A DNA stretch of 64,000 nt. Origin: Hirudo medicinalis (lineage: Eukaryota > Annelida > Clitellata > Hirudinida > Hirudinidae). Positions 47,727-59,231 of this stretch are shown piece by piece (the stretch's first letter is position 1; every line of letters starts with the position of its first letter). The notes under the pieces were generated by a model. That model ran no database searches and was not told where the DNA came from. It saw nothing but the letters and a program-made list of their open reading frames with translations. Both the position numbers and the translations under genes were made by a program. The stretch lies in the NCBI GenBank assembly GCA_011800805.1, contig MPNW01000291.1:1-64000 (forward strand). Reading direction: 5' to 3'.

Positions 47727-50700
47727 TCAAATTTCTTCAGTCCACTCATCCAATTCTAGAAAAAACAACAAGGTATGATTAAGTAAGATAACATTATGAT
47801 CATTCCAGTAACTAACCCAAGAAGTCACTTTCTGATTCAATGTCATATCCAACATTTGCCTCAGCATTGATCTGTGTTTGAATGACTCTTGGATTATTTG
47901 AAGAGCTTATGCTACTCTTCAAGTCCTCCGATTTTTCCTGGTTAGTAGAACTTATTTGGATGGGAATAGGTGTTGTGGTCTGCACATTCAGCTTTGTCAT
48001 CACAATGTTGTCTCTCTTACTCTTTGACAAAGTTTGCAATGGTTGCTTAGGAACTGAATTACTTTTACTGTAAGTATGTTTCTTGTTAGGATGTTCTTTG
48101 CAGCCTGGGGTGTTAGAGTTCAAAGTAGTTTTGCAGCCAGCACTCTGAGCAGAATCTAGATCATCATTTTTCTTGGACAGAGCCACTAAAGGTTTAGCAT
48201 GACTTACATCAGAATCAATTTTAGATTTCTTAACAGGAATTGGTGAACTTTTATTGTAGTATCTTTTGCGAACATTGCTCTGCAAGAGATTAAAAAGATC
48301 AATAGAAATGTTATTCACTGATTGAGAAGTAATGAACACCTTTATAACAGGGTTAAATGTTAGTAAATACTTTGACAACAACATTTACATTATTGTATTT
48401 ATTTATGTACTGCAATATTATTTTAAAAAGTCACTTAGAGAACAACTGCAATTGCTAAATCCTCACATAAAAATGGCATTTGTCATCATGAGAGTTTGAT
48501 GTAAGATGATGGAGCAACTCATCCCTGTTGGAAAAATAAGTCCTGCATGGCCTGCAGTAATACCCAGCTGTGACAGGACATATGGACTCTGAACCTAAAG
48601 TAGTGACCAAGCAATAAGTTTTTTTTATAAAAATCAAATTGTGTCCCTGAAATAAATCATTGACATTTGCCAATGAATCAGTAAGGAATACACGAAAACC
48701 TCTTATGGGCCGCATTCTCCCCGACTTTGGTTTGATTAGAGAGCTTTCATTAAATTTAGAACCTTTCCAGGTCGATGGTACGTCTGACATTTTCTTCATA
48801 AAATAAAATTGTTAATTACAGACTTTTAATTACTTGTAATAATCCAAACTAAAATGCACACCTTGATGTGATTTTCATTTAATAAGTGGTCAAGATATGA
48901 GGATAACTTCATATTTGTCAGCCCACAATCTTTACAACCGTGCGAACAATCATCATAGAAAATTAACTTCTGGGATGGATCTTTAGGATTATAGCCAATG
49001 TCTCGATGTTTGAATTTATCAGATGAATGCCTTGAGTTTGTAGGATTTGTTGATTTATATGAAAACTTATGATCCATCCTATTTGATTTTTCAATTCTGT
49101 AAGTTTGTATGCCCTCACGATTTATATCCTTTTAAAGTACATAAAATAAAAATTGATAAAATTTAACATTTTCGTGCACCAAATTCATATGTGGAAGACA
49201 TTTACCTTAGTGGCTTCACAAGTGTACCCAGAACCACAAAGTTTGTTGAGTGAAGAAGATGAACTCTTTGAGGCACTTCTAGCACTACTGTTGCTGTAAT
49301 ATGCTTTGTTTGGCCTATCGCTTCCATCATTGGACTGTCGCAATCTGAATTTGTCCATCTCCAGCAAATGCCTGGGAGTGCTAGTAACAAATTCCTCCCT
49401 TGAAGCCTTCCTTGTTCCTCCAGACATTACATTCAACTTCCTTAGGAAATCTTGAGTCTCTTTTTCCCATTCATTATGGTCTTTTACTCTCGAAGAATGG
49501 GCAAACCGATCCTGGGTATTTTCCATTCCATGGCTGCCAGTCCTGGTCGATTTTTTTAAATCAAAAGAATCAAGATGACCATATGTAGGAAGTGAAGAAG
49601 AGAATGGAGATTGGTGACTCGACACCACTGAAAAGGTGCCATCATCAAAGTCTTCATAAAGACTGACCGACTTTGTTTCCGGAACAACTATACTTTCCTG
49701 CTTCGAGGTATTCAATTTAGACATCAAGTCATCATATAGAGCTCTCACTTTGACAAAATTATGTCTCTGTGTCTCGTTCCCTGTATAAGAATTCAAAACA
49801 TGGGACAAACTTTGTCCATTTTCAATTCCTGATGAAGTAACTGCACATTCACTTGTGCCAATGTTGTTGTTGTGCACAATTTGGTTTGGAGCACATTGCA
49901 CAATTGGCTTGTTCGATCTGCCAATTATGTTTATTCGACTACTTGAAATGCACAAACTCTGATTGTTTTGTTGAACAGCAGAAACAGTGGTAGAATCCAT
50001 GACACTACTCTGAATATAATCAATGTTGTTTCTGACTGCACCATTGTCTTGGGTGGATTCTGCATGGTCCAAGATCCTTGAAACGTTGGAAGTCTGACCA
50101 GCAGCTTGGTTTGCCTCATGCATAATTCTAGACATGAAATAGGTTTAAGAACAATGAGCTCTCATTTAAAAATTCATGGCAAATGTTTTCTTACCGGAAG
50201 TGACTAACACCTCCATATTCTGGGGGGCATAGTATCTGAGCCATGTCTTTTATGTTTTGGAGAATATTCTTGGCCTCTGTGCTCTTAGCATCAAGAGTTG
50301 TGAATTGCGAGGATGACTTTATCATGTAACCGCCTGAAGCTGGCACAGAAGCTGATGATATTTGGACATCAAATTAGCATTGTCCACACAATCAAATGGA
50401 AATTGACGTAAATCAATGAAGTGCCATTAATTCAACCTCCGTGAGCAATGTGATTATTTCCAATTAAACTGGCATTACTTTTTAATTACTAAATAAATGG
50501 ACTAAGCAACCCTGATACAAATACCTAAGGCAATAATTACTATTGTTATTAATATTTACTACTGTAAATAAATGTAAATTGTACCAAGAATATATACTTT
50601 GGGGTGATGAGGTTGGATAAGTTTTTATGGAAAGGGCCTTCCATCCATCCAGTTTGTTCAACATGTCTCTGGTTCGACTTGCCATTTCGAATGCTTTTTT

Positions 50701-52149
50701 CAAAGAAGTGGACTTGTCATTAGAGTTTGTGCTAGTGACACTATCAGCAACATCGCTGTAAGGTCGATGTAATTCTGTGGGATTTGTGACACCATTTGGC
50801 ATTGAAAATGGATTTTCACTTGGAACTCCATTCCATGTAGAATGTTCTCTTGCTAGATTCTGAAGAGGGACAGCTGTGTGGTCCTTTAGAAGCATATACA
50901 AAAATAAATTTTAAAATGCTTACACACTTCATGCAAATGTGATAATGTAAACATAATGCACCAGCACAATGAGAAAATATAAGCAAAAACAACAACAAAA
51001 TTCAGTAAAATATATTCTTTCTCTGGAGTTGTTTTAGAAAAAAAAATTGTTATGAATCAATTAACATTTACATATCTATTACAGTCATTTGATGACATGC
51101 TTGGATGTTGCTTAACATCACTTTGCAAGTCACCAAACTTTCTATTTTCAAATTTAGGAGAGATGTTATCTGATTGCATGGCAAACTCTTTCCAGATTTC
51201 TGGATGTTCCCAAACTCAACCCTTTTTATATTTTCTTCTATGTCCAATAAAAGTCTTAACACCCTTGTGAATTAAAAGTGACATTTTGAATGTGAATCTA
51301 TCAGGGCATGAGTGGCAGCACCAACAACCTGTCTGATGACATTTTTATATGGAAGGTCCAAATGGCTTATGTTAAATACATTGTTCCCCAACTATATCTT
51401 TTGTTTCAAAATCACCTTTACTCATCTAAGATACAGATTAACCAACACAACTTTCTGGTCCAAGGCATCTGAAGTTCTCTACAGACATTGAAAGATGAAC
51501 AATTTCATACTTCCTGCTATCATCATAATTTTCAAAGAGTCATCTGAAAACTCAAAATGTTTCCCACCTTTATAAATTTCAAGATTACATGGAACAGCAC
51601 CTTCTTAGGAAGACCTCATACAGTGCAGTGGTTGCATATAACCTGCCTAGACTTGCATGATAACTCATTAAATTTAAACATTATAAGACAAATCTTTCCA
51701 AATTACAAATGAATGAGGATATTTTAGAATGTCTTGTGGTTTAATAGATGCAATTCTTTCATATTTGGTTCAGCACAGCTCCATTTTTAGGCAAGAAGTT
51801 AGGGTTTGTGGATGTCTCTTTAGAGATTATAGATTGGCTTGCAAAATTATATATAATTGTAAATTATTGTAAATTATAAATTGATCCTGAATGGATGAAT
51901 AGTGTAGAATGTCTCGTGATTCATTAGATATAGTTCTTTCCATATTTGGTTCAGTAATTCAGGGTAAGAAGTTCAATGTGGCAAAGATTTCATAGGCTCT
52001 ATTCAATATAAACCGTGTTGCCAACTTCTAACCTTTACAAATGTGTTTCTTCTGATATGTTCATTCCAAGTTTTGACAGATGGCAGATACAACGAACCCC
52101 TCGGGTCCTCCGTTGAATCTATAATTCCGGCGTTGATTTCGTTATCCAT
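47727..52149 (-). CDS. Matrin-type (U1-like) double zinc-finger protein, ZNF318-like
   Basis: Long Ser/Asn-rich nuclear-type protein. The candidate first exon (52149-52031, MDNEINAGIIDSTEDPRGSL) is uncertain. Next are exons near 51190-51070, 50880-50600 (SLKKAFEMASRTRDMLNKLD), 50350-50197 (NILQNIKDMAQILCPPEYGG) and the large 50135-49199 exon (coiled/low complexity). Two C2H2 fingers with C-x2-C-x12-H-x5-H spacing follow: CKDCGLTNMKLSSYLDHLLN (49000-48860) and YYCRPCRTYFSNRDELLHHL (48575-48490). The tail ends in acidic SDFLELDEWTEEI-stop at 47727, where a G|AA splice joins the last exon. Spacing and the GxYC(R/K)xC second finger resemble ZNF318, but this is a family-level guess. It may bind RNA or spliceosomal proteins; not shown. 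Confidence 0.6.
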
Positions 52150-52259
52150 CAAATCCCCAAACGTTTACATCCGACAACGTAAACGGCTCGCCATAAATAT
52201 TATGAACCACACGAGAAATAAAATGACAAAGACAAATAAGATGATCTATATCAATTTAT

Positions 52260-53430
52260 AAATTAATATATTTTAATGAATAGATGCAATAAAATTCAAA
52301 AATAGTTAAAGTCATAATCATGTTCTCCTTATTTGAAATCAAAGATCAGATTAATTAGTAGTACCTCATGTTACTTGGTGGCTATCCATAAATGGATTCA
52401 AGCAATTTTGATTTATTTTTTATTCCCCAATCCTCATCACTGTCACGTTTCGTAAATAATAAAAACTATACTCCCCAAGGTATACGGTTTTGTGTGCTTG
52501 TAGTCATACTTACACTCAGGGAGTTATGCATGATTTTGTAATGGGGGATGTTAACCAGCCAATTGGTCATCTGATGACCTTTTTTGAATATCCATCAGTG
52601 GCTGGGGGAAGGGGACGCCCAATTAATAATGTTAAGGGGGCACCAAATTATCAGTTTCACTCCGGGCGCCGAAACCCCTAGCTACACCTGTTATCCAAGA
52701 CCAAATTTACGCAAATGGTTGCTTGTAAGTGCAAACTCCACCCCAGTGGGAGTGCAGCTACTTTGAAGTGAAGGCAACCCACCGGAGGGGGGTAAATAAC
52801 TCCCTGCTTGCATTCTGAGTAATTGTTCCCAAGTTGTTAAAAAGCAAGTTTATTGATGCTGCTTCGTAACCCAAATATTAAATATTAATTTATAATCAAT
52901 GTGATTACACTGTGCAATACAGAGATCAAAAACATTTGTGCATTGGTAAAACCTCAAGGGCAAGGCCTTTTGCCCCATAAAGGCAATTTTGCATAACATT
53001 ACATGTGTTTTTGAAGAGATGGCCAAATTTTGTCGACTGAATTCATTGTTTACCTTTCTGATTCCTTGCAGTGTTGCGAAGATTAGAAAGGTTGTAGAAG
53101 GACGCTCGACAATTGTGGTATTCCATGCCAAATCATGCCACTGGTGTGACTCAAACAAATATAGATTACAAATGGTTTTTTGGAATATCAATTTGAATTT
53201 ATAAATTTAATATTTCCACTTAAATAAAGAGCATTTTAATTTATTCAAATGTCGATAGAAAAGTTTTGAATTTTGTTTCTGGACTCACGATAACTGAAGA
53301 ACTCTCCAAAATGTTTTAAAATGCAGCAAATGTTTATATTTTATAAAGGAAATTTTGTTTTATTTCTGATGTTGCATTCAGACAATGAAACTGAAATTTT
53401 TGATTAAAAATAATGAAGTAATAATAAAAT
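52260..53430. other. Intergenic with a GC-richer repeat block
   Basis: About 52500-52800 is GC-richer than the surroundings (GGGCGCCGAAACCCCTAGC; CCACCGGAGGGGGG) and looks like an old interspersed repeat of unknown class. The rest is AT-rich spacer without convincing frames. Confidence 0.4.
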
Positions 53431-53640
53431 GGCGCGCAGGTTGGCCGAATGGATTACGTTCCCGCATACGGCGGTAATGGCAACAGTCATAATGTGTCGT
53501 GTTCGAAACCTAGCCTTCACTGCCACAAGCGCCCTTGGGAAGGAGCGCTATATAAATGGTCAACAAGAAGCGCCTCTGACGCTATTTATATGGCGCTATA
53601 TAAATGAAGTACAAAATATACCCTCTGTTTTGGAATAAAT
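53431..53640 (+). repeat. tRNA-derived SINE with GCGCTATATAAAT tail
   Basis: Head resembles a Ser/Leu-type tRNA: A-box GGTTGGCCGAATGG, long variable part, B-box GTGTTCGAAACC. Body AAGCGCCCTTGGGAAGG is followed by GCGCTATATAAATGGTC and a second, nearly palindromic copy (CTATTTATATGGCGCTATAT AAATG). The same body and tail occur on the other strand at 19110-19260. The 69-codon frame across it is not a gene. Confidence 0.8.
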
Positions 53641-54147
53641 AAATCAATGCATTAAAATGATGTCAAAATTGCTTTTTTATAGAAAGATGAGAATTTAATC
53701 ACCTATTTGGAGGAATAAGATGCAGGGATTATTAAAATTATTATGATCTTAATAATTTCATGATAGCAACAACAATGTTTACTTTCCATTGGGTTTGCAA
53801 ATATCAGACCCATGTGATTGCATTCTATAATTTATTATCATTTAGAAATTGTCGCCATTTGAAGATGTTGAACTTGCAAAAGTGTGTCGTCTGAAAAAGG
53901 AGTAAACTAGAAATGATTAATTATAAAATATTTGATTAAATTTCGCCACACTATCTACGCAATTCTCAAGAGAGAATGAGTAAAGGCGCAAAAAAGAACA
54001 AAAGTTGTTCGTGCTGTCTTTGGTTTCCTCATTGACGCCGATGTTCTTAATTTAAGGCTCTCGAACGCAACAAAAACTGTTTCGCAACAAGAACAAACGT
54101 TGGAAAACCTCCAGGTCACGTTCAAGGTTTTTTATTTGTGCGGAGTT

Positions 54148-55357
54148 TTATCGCAAGTTTCTAACTTTCAACGATTCATTCTGAAACACAGACACAAAAT
54201 CTGAAATGTCAAGTCCATGGAAACACTTGGACAAATCGTCATGAATCCTGACAACAATGTTAAAAACAGGTTTTTGGGGTTCAAACTCAAAGGTTACATT
54301 AATATAAAATATAAATATAATATGAATCAACCACTCATCCTTAGATATGCAAGGAAGTAAAGATCACGCAGCATAGCATTTAAATATTATTCTGGGTCAT
54401 CAATGTGTGAGACTTAAAACTTGATTTATCATTTTTCTTACATTTTCAATCCTTGGTATTTGATCATCAGACATTAAATGAGCAATATCATTAATAAGTT
54501 CAACAATACTGGCATCAAAATCTGGATTATAATACTCAAGAGTGGAGAAAATTGTTTCATCGTACATGATAAAAATCTGTAAATGAATAAATTTCAATGT
54601 AAATTACTGTAAATATGTATATTATGTTAGTGAAATTATGTAAACTCTATTATAACAAATAAAATGTAACATGACCTGATCGGCCCAACGGATGCACAAT
54701 GAGTCCAATTTTATCGCTAAATATAAGACCCGCGCTGTTATATAATGAAACTATAGTTATATATAACTAAACAATTTTACAAACAGAGTAATTGCAAGTA
54801 TTCACTAAATGTTTACATTATAGAAATATCATTAATTATGAATAAAATTTATCTTATACACATACATNTAATTGCAAGTATTCACTAAATGTTTACATTA
54901 TAGAAATATCATTAATTATGAATAAAATTTATCTTATACACATACATGCACACAAACACATATACACATTATTTTCCGGCGGGGATAAGCAACTGTACTA
55001 CGCACGGGACCCTTGTGGGCTCTTTGACACATTAACGAGCTTCTTTCCCCTACGGGTCCCGTCCCTATCCCGACATTTTGCCCGGCCATAGCCCGCTGAA
55101 CTGGGCAAACCGGGCAACCCGTCTTCAGACCGCACGGTCCCCGTCTGTCGGTGCTTGCTGGGTAGGCACTTTCTAATATTGAAATAGGTTTTAGCTGATA
55201 TGTCAAGATAATATTTTAATTTAATTCTTAGAAGTTTTTTTCGTAAAATAATTTTGTTTTATTATTTCATTTATGCATTTAGTTTTACCTCGTAGATAAA
55301 CAGCTTCGCAATCTTCGTATTTGCGTTTGGGAATTTTGGATCATATTGGCGGCCGCG
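54148..55357 (-). CDS. Unrecognised gene, three exons, start codon not found
   Basis: Exons 55357-55289, 54576-54442 and 54339-54148 join in phase 0 with GT-AG introns to give at least 131 residues. Text: YDPKFPNANTKIAKLFIYE, then MYDETIFSTLEYYNPDFDAS and IVELINDIAHLMSDDQIPRI, then FEFEPQKPVFNIVVRIHDDL and a short tail. AATAAA follows at 54134. An in-frame TGA precedes CGCGGCCGCC at the 5' end and no ATG lies in the first exon, so an upstream exon, a non-ATG start or a sequence error is needed; initiation at the Met in exon 2 (54567) would give 105 residues. DPKFPN recalls the COX6B N-terminus, but nothing else does. The first intron holds the assembly scar. Confidence 0.45.
54789..54947. repeat. 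79-bp perfect duplication either side of a single N (assembly scar)
   Basis: 54789-54867 and 54869-54947 are identical (from TAATTGCAAGTATTCACTAA to ATACACATACAT), separated only by N at 54868. This is what two overlapping contig ends joined without merging look like. Confidence 0.9.
54955..55180. other. GC-rich, CpG-rich island inside an intron
   Basis: Sharp shift to high GC (GCGGGGATAAGC, ACGGGACCC, CTACGGGTCCCGTCC, CCCGGCCATAGCCCGC) in an otherwise AT-rich intron, directly after the scar. The minus-strand frame (GCPVCPVQRAMAGQN) has no family match. It could be a repeat fragment or a misjoined piece. Confidence 0.4.
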
Positions 55358-55359
55358 TC

Positions 55360-57171
55360 ATGGAAGAATCTATCAGCATAAATATTCATAAGTCAGAATA
55401 TTACGTGAAAGAATCTCAACAGCAAAAGGTATTTGACAAGAATATCTGAGTAATTTGATCCATCGTCTTAAATTGAGCCTTTACTTAAAATGTCGATATA
55501 ACATCATGCAGTGAGATTGATGGATAAAGTTTTGATGAGATATTTTATTTATAACTAATTTTGATATTTTAAACTCTTGAATGTCTCTAAATACATTTGT
55601 CAGTGTAACAGCTTACTATATTAAAGTTGACAGTAAATATTAGATAGTTAATGTTGTTAGAGAACTGCAATTGCTGGCGTGGATGTATATTGCTATTGCA
55701 AGATTTATTATATTCACATTTGAATTAGTATTTATTAAACATGCTGTAATATATTGAGAAAGCATATGGCTTCTTTTTTAATTTCAGGCAAATTCCCTGT
55801 CTATAGAATTGGCTGAAGTGCCATTAGAGAATAATGCAACTGAATTGAAACAGCATGAGAAGAAAAAACCCAAAAGAATAGTTTATTTCAGTGATGGTGC
55901 GGTTGAAGAGTTTTCTGATGATGAAGAGAAACCCCAGACAAAGTCCCTACCTGTTGTGAGTTATTTATTCACTAGGTTTGAGTTTTGAAGATGTTGAGAT
56001 GTTGTTATTTAATTTTGTTAGATATGAATTTAATTTTATAACGTTTGTTATTGGGAAGAATGCATTTATGATTCATAAATTTTCATTGCAGAAATCATCA
56101 TCATCATCATCATCATCATGGTCATCTTACATTGTAGAAAGTAAGTTTGAGCCTTGAATATTGACAACATGTGCATTAAGATAATTAAAATTGAAACTTT
56201 TGTTTTTTTTACTGCATTGTTAACATCATTGATTTTTTCTTAGAATAAATGCATTTTGTCACAAGGCGTAATTCATTGAATGCTCTCCAGGCTTGGATTA
56301 CATGGGTGAAAAACTGGCCTGGTACTTCGGCATCACGAGTCCGAAATACCAGTACGCCATCGACGAGTACTGGAGGAGAAAGAGGGAGGTGTGATGTTAT
56401 TTGGTTTTTTTGATGTATTTAAATTAGGGCTGCAGATCGATTAATTTTTCTAATCGCGATTAGTCGCGAGATTAATATTTTTAATCTTAGTTAACGCATT
56501 TTTAATCGCACCATCCCATTTTCCAATAAATTTCGCAATACGTCATTTNTGACCATTTTTTCAAGCGCGAAACAGGAAGTCTTCGTAAACAAAAAGGAAG
56601 TCGAGGGACACAAAACAAAGACAAACACAAATTTTCGATGAAAATATTTATAAAATTAAAAATTTATAAAACAATTCTATGAAATTTAAAAAATTTAACG
56701 ACTTAATCGTCGCGTTAATAATTTTAATTGCAAAAAAAATTTAATGCATTAATCGTCCGTTAACGCACAGAAATCTGCAGCCCTAATTTAAATTGCCATT
56801 ATTGCATAGTAGATCATTACAAGCTTATGTGATATAAATTATTCTAGTTCCATCATGCTAATTTTCAATTTATTGCAGGTTTTTGTAATGTAAAATATTA
56901 TAATGATGTTAATTTTGAATCTATTAATTACCAGGAAGAAGAAGAAAAAGAATTCGAAGCCAGAGAGGTGGCAGCAAAGATCGAGAGACGAGGTCGGAGG
57001 AATGTTGCCATGGAGAAGGAAGTTTCCATGGTTAATGTGCCTAACCCTTCCAATAAGAAGTCCCCTGACAATGTGACGGCTGAAGTGACGTGCAAGCAAC
57101 CATCGAGCGGTGTGGAGATGATGAGGGGTGGACTCATAAACGAAGGGTTCGATGATTCATTGAAGTACTGA
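55360..57171 (+). CDS. FAM177A1: FAM177 family protein
   Basis: Small protein of the FAM177 family; the vertebrate FAM177A1 is Golgi-associated and its molecular role is poorly known. Five coding exons are readable: 55360-55428 (MEESISINIHKSEYYVKESQ); ~55789-55955, with the conserved KPKRIVYFSDGAVEEFSDDE; a short Ser-rich exon at ~56092-56140; ~56292-56388, GLDYMGEKLAWYFGITSPKY plus QYAIDEYWRRKRE; and ~56935-57171, starting EEEEKEFEAREVAAKI. The YQYAIDEY core is the family signature. The Ser run is coded by a (TCA)n microsatellite where vertebrates have a WGPYLWFY-type segment. The intron after YWRRKRE carries a MITE. Confidence 0.88.
56425..56785. mobile_element. hAT-type MITE (361 bp) with 8-bp target duplication
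   Basis: Ends are inverted: TAGGGCTGCAGAT at the left and ATCTGCAGCCCTA at the right. Both are flanked by the identical 8-bp ATTTAAAT (56417-56424 and 56786-56793). An 8-bp duplication and (T/C)AGGG ends are hAT hallmarks. It has no coding capacity. A second, subterminal inverted pattern of ATTAATCG/CGATTAAT units is present. Contains the N at 56549. Confidence 0.92.
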
Positions 57172-58035
57172 CCTCTGAAAAATTTTCACTTTATTAGCAG
57201 ATGTTTGTTGATAAGTGCCTCCAGCCTCTATTAGAATTTTTATTTGCACTCTCGTCTGCCGCATAATTGTGTAATGTCGACTCAACATTTTTAATGAATC
57301 ATCTTTTAATATTGACATCCACGTACACGAGCGAGATTTATTTCTTTATGGCCATCACATTTTTCTGCTTTAAGGAACCAAACGTTCCTCTGAGTAAATT
57401 TAAATTGTAGTTAAATTTATTTTCAAGACAATTTTTGTAAGATTCTAAGTTTCTGGTGGGAGATATTCTGCAACTTGTTCTTTGAATCTTTGATGCTCAT
57501 GGAAATCTTGACTGGAAATGTAGGATATTTTTTCTTTTCAACAAATTTTTCACTTCTTCTCTAAAATTATTCCTTTAACTCCTCAACAGAAATTTCTCCT
57601 CTTCCTTTCTATCTGGTTGCAAGATATCATTTATGGATGATCATCTCGCTGATGTCACTACTTTTGTCCTTACGTAAGATACGAATATGGTGCACAAGTT
57701 ATTGATTACTTTGGAAATAAATATTTTTGCTTGATTTAGCTTTTGGTAAAAATCCGATTCGATTTCGCTGGAGACATGGAACAACTTCCAGCAGAAGTAT
57801 TGGCACATTGAGGATGCAGCTGCTAGAGGTTTTTGCAGTTGGAATAAAGCACGTCTAAAACTAGATTTACACCCAGTCCAAAATGGATGAGGACTACCCA
57901 TTTTGTGATGATATCTTGACCAATATCTTACGAAAATTATTCAAATTTTGGTATGTTGTGTAAATTGTGCTTCAAAAGTTTTACATTGAATTTGGTGAAA
58001 TATTATTTTCAAACTTGTTAAAAACTCCTGAAGAT
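57172..58035. other. FAM177 3' region and spacer
   Basis: No convincing frame. The minus-strand frame at 57641-57901 has no recognisable content. Confidence 0.4.
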
Positions 58036-59231
58036 GTGTTTTTTCGGCATCCAAAAAAGAAAGGAAATGTGAAAAGTCAATAATAACAACAAAAATTTAT
58101 TTTTCTGACACAAAAAGTTATTTAATATGAAATTATTTCCATTTTTCTCTATTATTTAAAAACATCTTTTGTCCATAAAGTCTGTTTCCAGATTATTCCA
58201 GGAGGTCCTGATGCCATCTTCCAGCTCCAATTTAGAATTAAATTGTCTTCCATCTTTGTAGACCAGTCTTGACAACTTACAAGCATTTTCAACTGGATCA
58301 AGGTCAGGAGAATGAGCTGGCCAACTCAAAACATTTACATTTCTCTCTTGGAAAAAGGTCCTTGTCAGTTTGGAAGTATGGATTGGCACGTTATCCTGCT
58401 GAAATATATAATTAGCACCATGCATCCTCTTAGCAAAAGGCAGGAGATTATTTTCCAGCACTTTGATATAATCTGCTGATTTTTGCTTTCCTTGTAGAAA
58501 GGCTAGATCAGTGAGTCCATCATGTGAAAATCATGACTGTTCCAGCTCCATGATTTCTGCTATAAAATGACTCCTTCTCTAATCTGAGGTCATGCCAATA
58601 AAACTGATAACCATCAGGTCATCTAGATTGAATTTTTTTTTCATCAGAAAAAATGTTGGTCCAACCTTCTCTTTTTGATAACATTGTTTTGGCCCACTTA
58701 ACTTTTTTTGCAATTTTGTGATGTTCTTGCAGGGCTCGAACCTTCAATCTCTTTTCATATTTTAAGATCTTGCTCGCATTTAAGTAATTTATCACTGTAT
58801 TCTTAGAAACAGTTAAATTCAACTCTGTTCTTAGCTGGTTTGCAGAAAATTTACCCGCTGATGCTCTCCTCACCAGCAGTCTCTCCTATTTGGCAGACAA
58901 TTTCTTTCTTCCTGGAGATTTCTTGGTTCCATAGTCTTCTGGAGCATTAAAATAATTAAATAACATTTGTGGACCTGTTGAGCTCTTTAGCAATCCTCGA
59001 TGGTGAATAATTGGTTTTCCTGAAGGCTTCAATCCTCCCCTTCTCATTTTCGGACAATGTTTTATCTCTATCCATCACTAAACTATTAATAATAAACTAA
59101 AAAAAATTTCTTAAATGTATCATGTTTATATACCATAGAAACCTTCTTTGAGGTTCATTTTCATCTTGTTAAATTAATTTTACAGCTCTTACGCAAACCC
59201 CTTTCTATCTTTTTTGGACGGCCCAAAAGAC
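58036..59231 (-). mobile_element. Tc1/mariner transposon, inactivated
   Basis: About 1.2 kb bounded by imperfect terminal inverted repeats: GTGTTTTTTCGGCATCCAAA at 58036 against the complement of CTTTTTTGGACGGCCCAAAA at the right end near 59231. Minus-strand transposase pieces: N-terminal helix-turn-helix (MRRASAGKFSANQLRTELNL), IFSDEKK with the first catalytic Asp, FQQDNVPIHTS with the second, and SPDLDPVENA with the last acidic residue. The frame is broken by several stops and shifts, including between SDEKK and the middle block, so no active enzyme is encoded. Confidence 0.88.

Noticed and set aside
53429..53638. 69-codon plus-strand frame
   Set aside because: It lies wholly within the tRNA-derived SINE.
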